A DNA stretch of 31,873 bases from JANSWY01 sp038525605 (GTDB lineage Bacteria; Bacteroidota; Bacteroidia; Cytophagales; Cyclobacteriaceae): positions 1 through 31,873 of the forward strand of contig JBCBHL010000034.1 of the NCBI GenBank assembly GCA_038525605.1. The letters run 5' to 3'. This document shows positions 25,963-31,873 of the stretch, piece after piece. The notes under the pieces are model-generated. The model worked only from the letters and a program-made list of their open reading frames with translations. It was not told where the DNA came from and made no database searches. Positions within the stretch are counted from its first letter, which is position 1, and each line of letters begins with the position of its first letter. The translations under genes were made by a program, and so were the position numbers.

Positions 25963-26410
25963 TTTTTCAGCCTAATCTTAAGGTTGTAAAAAGAAATAGT
26001 TTCTTTAAAATTAAGGCTATATTAAAGGAGGGTTATCCAGCTCATAGTTTTATAAAACAAGCATAATCAAGTAGTTACAAATATCTACCATTCAGTGGCA
26101 TATCTTTGCCTAATATAGATTAATTTCTGATTTTCGTTAGTTTAATAGGTATTCCTCACCATGATGGGTGGGGATTGATTCGTTTAGTGCAAATTATGCT
26201 TAAAATCTAATTTGCGCCAGGATTCGACATTCCCGATGTTACTATCGGGGTAAACCGGGTAACACCAGATAAAACTTCAATTAAAGGGGGTTTTATGAGA
26301 TTACGTATCAGTCTTTTGAAGACTGAAAAAGGGTGATTTTCATTGTATAATCCAGGTTTAATCGGATAATAAAAATATTATTAACCTACGAAATTCAAAT
26401 AGGCCGGATT
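25963..26410. other. Long leader region upstream of the Na/Pi-type symporter, hairpin-rich
   Basis: This 448-bp gap has a consensus promoter box at 26101-26108 and no gene. Between that box and the next ATG (about 295 nt) several local hairpins can form. The clearest are GTGCAAATT/AATTTGCGC (26187-26195 with 26209-26217), CCCGAT/ATCGGG (26232-26237 with 26244-26249) and TCAGTCTT/AAGACTGA (26308-26315 with 26319-26326). A GC-rich pairing CCTCACC/GGTGGGG near 26155-26173 precedes them. It may be a structured 5' leader or a small RNA. I do not recognise a known riboswitch class. Confidence 0.45.
26101..26108 (+). promoter_or_regulatory. -7 box upstream of the Na/Pi symporter leader
   Basis: TATCTTTG matches TAnnTTTG exactly. 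The predicted start near 26115 would give a leader of about 295 nt to the ATG at 26411, unusually long for this window. Confidence 0.5.
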
Positions 26411-27574
26411 ATGGACAAATCGTTGTATCTTCGTGGGTTAATGCCAGAAAATGAAGAAAATATAGCTGTTGAGGCTAAAAAGAAGCCCCTATACAGAAGT
26501 GCAATATTTATTACAATTGCTGTCTATTTCTTCTTGCTATCCATCAATATGATCAGCACTTCATTCAGTTTGATGGGTTCCGAAATGGCAGAGTCAATTA
26601 TCAAGGCTACCGCTAATCCATTTATCGCATTATTTATCGGGTTGATTGTTACGGCGATACTACAGAGTAGTTCCACCGTTACAGCAATGACGATTGCCGC
26701 TGTTGCCAGCAGCTCTATCAGTTTCGAAAGTGCTATCCCGATTATCATGGGTGCTAATGTGGGCACCACCATTACAAGTACGATCGTTTCTTTAGGGTTT
26801 ATGCCCAAAAAGAATGAATTCAGGAAAGCGATCTCTGCAGGAACAACTCATGACATTTTCAACTTAATGGTCGTTTTAATCCTATTTCCGTTAGAGTTGA
26901 AATTTCAGTTTCTATCCAATATTTCCACCTTTATTGGAAATGCGCTTCAATTAGGCGTCAGTGATTCGCAAACTTCTTCTTTTTCAATTGGCTTTAATGC
27001 TTATCTATTTGAGCCTGTCGCGAACCTGCTGGGTAACGTTATCAGCAACCCTTATGTACTTTTATTCTTCTCGTTTTTTCTACTCTTTGGAATGATTAAA
27101 TTATTATCCAATATCATTTACAAAGAACTGATCGGACGGTCAAAAAGTAAATTTGAAGATTTTGTATTTAAAAGTAATTTGAAATCTTTTGGCTGGGGGA
27201 CACTGATTACTGCGATGATTCAGTCGAGTTCGGTCACAACTTCCTTAATTGTTCCATTGGTGGCAACACGAAAGATTTCACTGAAAAAATCGTTTCATTT
27301 TGTCATGGGAGCCAACATCGGGACAACTATCACTGCATTGATTGCCGCAATGTTTCGTTCGGAAGCAGCGATTTTTCTGGCCATTGCCCATTTGATGTTC
27401 AACCTGATCGGCGTGATCATGTTTATGCCATTTCCAGTGATTACCAACCTCCCTGTGAAAATTGCTTCCAAACTCGGTGCTATCACCTTGAAAAACAGGA
27501 TTTATGGTTTTGCATATATCATCATCGTCTTTTTCCTGATTCCTTTCCTGCTCATCTACATCAGCAAATTATAA
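26411..27574 (+). CDS. Na/Pi-cotransporter family protein
   Basis: This 387-residue polytopic membrane protein belongs to the Na+/phosphate symporter (NptA/SLC34-like) family. It has the internal duplication typical of the family: ILQSSSTVTAMTIAA (84-98) with GANVGTTITS, and MIQSSSVTTSLIVPLV (269-284) with GANIGTTITA. The QSSS motifs form the substrate and sodium site in characterised members. There is no C-terminal PhoU-like domain, unlike YjbB-type proteins. The first 28 residues are hydrophilic, and an internal ATG at residue 11 is an alternative start. It is preceded by a 448-bp region with candidate RNA structure and is separated from the next gene by 141 bases. Confidence 0.9.
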   Translation: MDKSLYLRGLMPENEENIAVEAKKKPLYRSAIFITIAVYFFLLSINMISTSFSLMGSEMAESIIKATANPFIALFIGLIVTAILQSSSTVTAMTIAAVASSSISFESAIPIIMGANVGTTITSTIVSLGFMPKKNEFRKAISAGTTHDIFNLMVVLILFPLELKFQFLSNISTFIGNALQLGVSDSQTSSFSIGFNAYLFEPVANLLGNVISNPYVLLFFSFFLLFGMIKLLSNIIYKELIGRSKSKFEDFVFKSNLKSFGWGTLITAMIQSSSVTTSLIVPLVATRKISLKKSFHFVMGANIGTTITALIAAMFRSEAAIFLAIAHLMFNLIGVIMFMPFPVITNLPVKIASKLGAITLKNRIYGFAYIIIVFFLIPFLLIYISKL

Positions 27575-27715
27575 CAATTCCTTCCGGATCAACGGTGGTC
27601 TAAGCTACTGAAAAGATCAATAAGTCTGTCAGGAATCATGGACAGGTTTCTTCTATTGTTTATTGTTTCAAAGATTACTTGTATCTTGAAGGCTTTGTAG
27701 AGATCAAACGAACAA

Positions 27716-28939
27716 ATGGCGAATTTTCGGATCCCAAAACCGGGAACAGGTATGATGGTAGCAGCTGCCTTTATAGGTCCCGGAACTATTACAGTGTGTA
27801 CTAAGGCAGGCGCATCCTATGGGATGGCGTTGTTATGGGCACTTCTTTTTTCTGCTGTTGCCACGATAATATTGCAAAGTATGGTCGTTAGATTAACACT
27901 TGCTTCTGGCAAAACCTTAGCGGAAAACGTCCAAAAAGGATTTGAGAATAAAGCAGTGAGAATTGCAGTTTCCATATTGATCATCACCGCTATTTTCCTG
28001 GGGGGAATTGCCTATGAATCGGGAAATATTGCTGGTGCTGCACTTGCGCTACAAAGTTATTTTGGCAGCCACACGATTTCTGTTGGTAATAGCGGCATTG
28101 ATATTTTTGGCATGTTGATCGGACTCTTAGCCATCATCGTTTTATACATCGGAAAGTACAGGATTATCGAAAGAGTGCTGATAGGCCTTGTCATCATCAT
28201 GAGCCTCGTATTTATTACTACCGCAATTATTGCATTGCCTTCCCTCAGTGAGATGCTTAAGGGCATGTTTGTGCCCACTATTCCCGATGGTGCTACACTT
28301 ACCATTATTGGCCTGATCGGTACTACCATTGTACCTTATAACTTGTTTCTTCAATCGGGAGCATTGCTAAAGAACAGCTCACAATCTATTGAGGATGCAA
28401 AAAGTGAAACAATCATGTCTGTCTCCATAGGGGGACTAATTTCTATGGCAATAGTAGTTACCTCCTCATTTGTCTTCTTTGGTGGCAATCGTGAGTTGAA
28501 CAGTACGTACGATCTTGCCCTTCAGCTTGAGCCCTTACTGGGAAGCTGGTCAGGAGTATTTATGACGATTGGTTTTTTTGCAGCCGGGATATCTTCCACG
28601 ATCACTGCTCCTTTGGCAGCATCTTATGCCGTGGCGGGAATAATGAACTGGCGGGCCGATCTAAAAGATACAAGAATCATCATTGTTTGGGCAAGTACTA
28701 TAGTGCTTGGGATTTTCTTTCATTCGCTGGGAATCAAACCATTGCAGCTAATTACCATTGCACAAATGGCTAATGGACTCTTATTACCATTTATAGCCAT
28801 ATTTCTGCTGTACCTGGTAAATAAACGCTCTATTACAGGAGCATATAGGAATACAACTATTAATAACATCTTTGGAATTGTGATCATTGGGATAGTGATA
28901 TTCCTCGGACTAAGATCTATATGGAAAATCTTCTCATAA
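27716..28939 (+). CDS. Nramp-fold transporter lacking metal-site residues (YcsG-like)
   Basis: This 407-residue protein has about eleven membrane segments and Nramp-family hallmarks: an N-terminal FIGPGTITVCTKAGASYG (19-36) and GTTIVPYNLFLQSGALL (202-218). In metal-transporting Nramps the first segment carries a DPGN motif and the second an MPHN motif whose Asp, Asn and Met (plus His) handle Mn2+ or Fe2+. Here the positions read KAGASY and VPYN, so the metal ligands are missing. The gene sits 22 bases before pxpA. By known gene order, Bacillus subtilis ycsG, an Nramp relative, also lies in the ycsF-kipI-kipA (pxpABC) cluster. I infer an uptake role for 5-oxoproline or a related compound rather than a metal. 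Confidence 0.8.
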   Translation: MANFRIPKPGTGMMVAAAFIGPGTITVCTKAGASYGMALLWALLFSAVATIILQSMVVRLTLASGKTLAENVQKGFENKAVRIAVSILIITAIFLGGIAYESGNIAGAALALQSYFGSHTISVGNSGIDIFGMLIGLLAIIVLYIGKYRIIERVLIGLVIIMSLVFITTAIIALPSLSEMLKGMFVPTIPDGATLTIIGLIGTTIVPYNLFLQSGALLKNSSQSIEDAKSETIMSVSIGGLISMAIVVTSSFVFFGGNRELNSTYDLALQLEPLLGSWSGVFMTIGFFAAGISSTITAPLAASYAVAGIMNWRADLKDTRIIIVWASTIVLGIFFHSLGIKPLQLITIAQMANGLLLPFIAIFLLYLVNKRSITGAYRNTTINNIFGIVIIGIVIFLGLRSIWKIFS

Positions 28940-28961
28940 TCATGTTAAAATCATTGGAAAT

Positions 28962-29714
28962 ATGAGGATTGATATCAATTGTGACATGGGAGAAAGCTAC
29001 GGTCATTACAAGATTGGTCATGACCTGTCATTGATGGATTACATCTCCAGTTGCAACATCGCCTGTGGCTATCATGCGGGCGATCCTGTTGTGATGCAAG
29101 AGACTGTAAACCAAGCTGCAAAAAAGGGACTGGGAATTGGCGCACATCCCTCCTATCCGGATTTACAGGGATTTGGCCGCAGGTCGATGAAAATTCCTAC
29201 AGAAGAGCTATCAGCTATGATACGGTACCAGGTCTATGCCTTGAAAGGGTTTGTAGAAATGGCCGGTAGCAAACTCCATCACATAAAACCTCATGGCGCG
29301 TTGTACAATGACATTGCCAAAAGCGAAGAACTTTCGAATATGATAGCTGACCTGGTCCTCAATATCAGTCCTGAAATTACACTGGTAGGTCTGGCAGGCT
29401 CGGTCACTGAAAAAGTATGTAGCAGTCAGAAGATCAAATTTCGTGGCGAATTCTTTGCTGACAGAAATTATGATAATGAAGGATATCTGGTCAGCAGAAC
29501 TAAGGAAAATGCAGTCATATCAAACCCGGAACAAATCGCAGAGCGCACACTTCGTTTCGCAAAAACCGGGGAAGTCAGGAGTATCGAAAACACGCCTTTA
29601 AAACTCAACGCCACAACGATATGTATTCATGGTGATCACCATAATTCATTAGCAACGGCCAAAGCAATTTATAAGACCTTAACTCTATCGGGAATCTCCA
29701 TCAATCATGAGTAA
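28962..29714 (+). CDS. pxpA: 5-oxoprolinase subunit A (LamB/YcsF family)
   Basis: PxpA, with PxpB and PxpC, forms the ATP-dependent prokaryotic 5-oxoprolinase, which opens 5-oxo-L-proline (pyroglutamate) to L-glutamate. The 250-residue protein starts with the family signature RIDINCDMGESYG (2-14), then SCNIACGYHAGDP, GAHPSYPDLQGFGRR and KPHGALYND. FRGEFFADRNYDNEGYLVSR and ICIHGDH follow in the C-terminal half. It lies 22 bases after the Nramp-like gene and overlaps pxpB by 8 bases, indicating one tightly coupled operon. Confidence 0.96.
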   Translation: MRIDINCDMGESYGHYKIGHDLSLMDYISSCNIACGYHAGDPVVMQETVNQAAKKGLGIGAHPSYPDLQGFGRRSMKIPTEELSAMIRYQVYALKGFVEMAGSKLHHIKPHGALYNDIAKSEELSNMIADLVLNISPEITLVGLAGSVTEKVCSSQKIKFRGEFFADRNYDNEGYLVSRTKENAVISNPEQIAERTLRFAKTGEVRSIENTPLKLNATTICIHGDHHNSLATAKAIYKTLTLSGISINHE

Positions 29715-30411
29715 TGTCAGGAAATCGCTGAAATTCATCCCATATGGAGATAGGGCTTTACTGATCAATATTCTTGAAGAAGACTTACTGATTGCTAATG
29801 AAAAAGTAATCCAACTAACTCATTTAATACAAAAATCAGCATTTTCAGGAATTACTGAGATAGTACCCGCTACAAACTCAATCACCATTGTATTTGACAC
29901 TTTTAATGTTTCAGTTGATCACTTAGTAGAAAATATTAAGTCTCTATTAATCAAGACTCTCGATACGGTTTCTTCAAATGCAAAGTTGATTGAATTACCG
30001 ATCTGTTATGATCCCGAATTTGCCTTGGATATGGACATAGTATGTGATCAAACAGGGCTTTCATCAGACAAATTAATTGAAACTCATCTGGGCACTACCT
30101 TTCGGGTGATGATGACGGGATTCATGCCCGGATTCTTTTACCTGGGTCAATTGCCTGAAAACATCGACATAGAAAGGAAACCCAGTCCGAGAAAAAAAAT
30201 CAGGAGTGGCTCGGTGGGGCTTGCTGGCAGGCAAACAGGTATTTATTCAACTGACAGTCCCGGTGGCTGGCAAATCATTGGTAAATCTATTAATCTACTT
30301 GATCAAACCCTCAAAAAGAAATTGCAGATAAACCTCGGTGATCAGGTAAAGTTTAAAAGAGTGTCACAAAGCGAATTGCAAAATTGGTTCAAAAATGATT
30401 CGGATTCTTAA
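29707..30411 (+). CDS. pxpB: 5-oxoprolinase subunit B (KipI family)
   Basis: This 234-residue protein matches the KipI/PxpB family. An N-terminal alpha/beta part includes FIPYGDRALLINI and GITEIVPATNSITIVFD. The C-terminal domain has the diagnostic GFMPGFFYLGQLPE (about 138-151), then PRKKIRSGSVGLAGRQTGIY and SPGGWQIIGKS. In Bacillus, KipI also inhibits the sporulation kinase KinA; there is no such context here and the metabolic role is the better call. It overlaps pxpA by 8 bases and pxpC by 17 bases. Confidence 0.95.
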   Translation: MSNVRKSLKFIPYGDRALLINILEEDLLIANEKVIQLTHLIQKSAFSGITEIVPATNSITIVFDTFNVSVDHLVENIKSLLIKTLDTVSSNAKLIELPICYDPEFALDMDIVCDQTGLSSDKLIETHLGTTFRVMMTGFMPGFFYLGQLPENIDIERKPSPRKKIRSGSVGLAGRQTGIYSTDSPGGWQIIGKSINLLDQTLKKKLQINLGDQVKFKRVSQSELQNWFKNDSDS

Positions 30412-31333
30412 GAGTGGGATACAAACTACTGTCCAGGAAACTCGAAGAGAAGGTTTCTTAAGTTTGGGTTTTCCAGCATCCGGCCCGATGGATTCACTAT
30501 CTATGATGGGCGCAAATTACCTGACAGGAGGCGCTCCATATGCTGCTGCTTTAGAGATGTACATTCAGGGACCATCGATACAATTCGAACAGCCATGCGC
30601 CATAGCAATCTGTGGTGCTGATATGTCTCCTAAAGTTAATGGTAAGCCAGTATTACAAAATGCACTCATAGAGGTTTCAAAAGGAGATCATTTGGAATTT
30701 GAACCTGCAAAAAACGGCCTCATTGCCTATCTCGCTTTTAACGCGTCCTTGAAAGTATCACCCTATCTGTTCAGTAAGTCTACCTACTTAGCAGGTTCGT
30801 TGGGTGGCTATAAAGGACGTTCTTTAATAAAAGGGGACACTATCGAATTTGAGGAGCAAAAAAGTGTGAAGCACCTGGAACTGCCCAATGTTTTCAGGTA
30901 TATCCAACAAAACGAGCTGTACCTGAGAATAGTAAAAGGCCCTGAGTTTGAGCTTTTTGAGAAAAAAGATCAGGAATCATTTCTCAACAATGGCTACAAA
31001 ATATCGAATGATAGCAACAGAATGGGAATTAGGCTATTAGGAGACTCCCCAAAGGAAATTGCAAAAAGCGATATCATTTCATCCGCTGTCCTTCCAGGTA
31101 CTATTCAGATTCCCAAAAATGGGAACCCTATCATTATGATGCACGATCATCAGACAACCGGTGGATATTGTAGAATTGGAAATGTCATCACTCATGACCT
31201 GGATTTTTTATCTCAGGCGTTACCAGCAAGTGATGTGTCATTTAGACTAATCAGTAATACTAAGAGTGTAGAGCTATTGAAAAAAAGAATAAATCTCGTT
31301 AATAGATTATTCGCAAAAAGAAATATCAGTTAG
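30395..31333 (+). CDS. pxpC: 5-oxoprolinase subunit C (KipA family)
   Basis: This 312-residue protein belongs to the KipA/PxpC family, often annotated as a biotin-dependent carboxyltransferase because of domain similarity to urea amidolyase. The N-terminus GIQTTVQETRREGF-LSLGFPASGPMD (8-33) is the family hallmark. YLAGSLGGYKGRSLIKGD, RMGIRLLGD, PGTIQIPKNGNPIIMMHDHQTTGGY and GNVITHDL follow in the expected order. It starts inside pxpB (17-base overlap), so synthesis of the two subunits is probably coupled. Its stop overlaps the converging ytxH-type gene. Confidence 0.95.
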   Translation: MIRILKSGIQTTVQETRREGFLSLGFPASGPMDSLSMMGANYLTGGAPYAAALEMYIQGPSIQFEQPCAIAICGADMSPKVNGKPVLQNALIEVSKGDHLEFEPAKNGLIAYLAFNASLKVSPYLFSKSTYLAGSLGGYKGRSLIKGDTIEFEEQKSVKHLELPNVFRYIQQNELYLRIVKGPEFELFEKKDQESFLNNGYKISNDSNRMGIRLLGDSPKEIAKSDIISSAVLPGTIQIPKNGNPIIMMHDHQTTGGYCRIGNVITHDLDFLSQALPASDVSFRLISNTKSVELLKKRINLVNRLFAKRNIS

Positions 31334-31625
31334 ATTTTATCTGATCGATCAAGCCATTGACATCATCCAATAGTGCTTCAGCCTTCTCTTTGGCGTCAGA
31401 AATGATTTTTTCACCTTCTACCTTCGCTTCACTATCGACCAGGTCTTTCCCCTTCATCAAATCATTCAGGATATCCTCAAATTTAACTTTGTATTTATCC
31501 AATTGATATGAAAGCTTGTCCCTTGTATTGGAACCCTTGTCTGGTGCGAATAAGATACCTGCTACACCACCTACGATTGCGCCTGCTACGAACGCTAAGA
31601 ATGAATTTCCTCCTGATTTTGCCAT
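31326..31625 (-). CDS. YtxH domain-containing small membrane protein
   Basis: This 99-residue protein starts with a glycine-rich membrane segment, FLAFVAGAIVGGVAGILFAPDKGSNTRDKL (7-36), which is the YtxH signature (a Gly-zipper-like helix followed by LxAPxxGxxxR). The remainder is a charged, helical, coiled-coil-like tail rich in Lys, Glu and Asp. Members are often linked to stress responses, but the function is not established. The frame is open to a TTG at 31643, but MAKSGGNS at the ATG at 31625 fits the family. It converges on pxpC; the last 8 bases of both genes overlap. Confidence 0.88.
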   Translation of the reverse strand: MAKSGGNSFLAFVAGAIVGGVAGILFAPDKGSNTRDKLSYQLDKYKVKFEDILNDLMKGKDLVDSEAKVEGEKIISDAKEKAEALLDDVNGLIDQIKSN

Positions 31626-31873
31626 AACACTCAAAATTAACAATTAATCTTTACTAAAATCTAACGTTGCAGAATAAATCTGTCTACATCAGAAAGGTTA
31701 TCACGAAAAATTTATTGTGCGAATTTTGAATTAAAAAACAGGCCAATTTTTATATTTAATTAATAACTACGAAATCACAATTATTATCAGACTACAAAAT
31801 CTGACTGTTCGAAATTAACTCAATACACAACTAAACGTAATAATGTCTAATGTTTATACGAAAATTGTATAGG

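Noticed and set aside
26221..26228. GATTCGAC as a possible tmRNA 5' end or T-loop in the Na/Pi leader
   Set aside because: No tag-peptide reading frame, no acceptor-like pairing and no 3' T-arm were found around it.

Overview
This window looks like a chromosomal segment of a member of the Bacteroidota, most likely the order Cytophagales (inference). The signs are -7 promoter boxes of the form TAnnTTTG with no clear Shine-Dalgarno sequences, a bS16 protein with a long acidic tail, a two-lipoyl-domain OdhB next to SucA, an enlarged SecA without a C-terminal zinc motif, a large DUF5117-type zinc metalloprotease, and REC/LytS-LytTR signalling genes. Almost all of it is housekeeping or conserved lineage-specific content. 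I see no phage, CRISPR array or intact insertion sequence.

Layout. 1-1216: the first 67 bases are an exact inverted copy of 145-211, probably an assembly fold-back, and they cap a 5'-incomplete membrane-anchored hypothetical gene. A terminator, tRNA-Leu(GAG) on the minus strand, a partial duplicate of the tRNA 5' end with its flank, and two palindromic elements follow. 1217-3507 (-): egtB-egtD, the core ergothioneine genes. 3822-5616 (-): a REC-LytS kinase and a LytTR response regulator. 5761-6965 (+): an alkaline-ceramidase-like membrane protein coupled by an ATGA overlap to a secreted PR-1-type CAP protein, ending at a near-perfect bidirectional terminator. 7052-9502 (-): a secreted zinc metalloprotease. 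9754-10275 (+): an exported hypothetical protein.

10434-16187 (-): sucA-odhB-lpd, the complete 2-oxoglutarate dehydrogenase complex in E1-E2-E3 order, with a promoter box before sucA and a terminator after lpd. 16811-17266 (-): an exported lipocalin-like protein. 17665-19960 (+): rpsP-rimM-trmD-rplS, the classic ribosome and tRNA-maturation cluster, with a separate promoter for rplS. 20066-25962 (+): dapF, secA, a SPOR-like lipoprotein overlapping the end of secA, and an M20 amidohydrolase.

26411-31333 (+): a Na/Pi-type symporter behind a long hairpin-rich leader, then an Nramp-fold transporter lacking the metal-binding residues, packed against pxpA-pxpB-pxpC (5-oxoprolinase). 31326-31625 (-): a YtxH-domain protein converging on pxpC with overlapping stop codons.

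The most interesting points are the non-metal Nramp-like protein in the 5-oxoprolinase operon (candidate 5-oxoproline transporter), the structured leader before the Na/Pi gene, the partial tRNA-Leu duplication, the ceramidase/CAP pair, and the fold-back at the start of the window, which is a data-quality warning. Start codons of sucA, rplS, the SPOR lipoprotein and ytxH were moved from upstream TTG codons to downstream ATGs, with promoter-box support for sucA and rplS.
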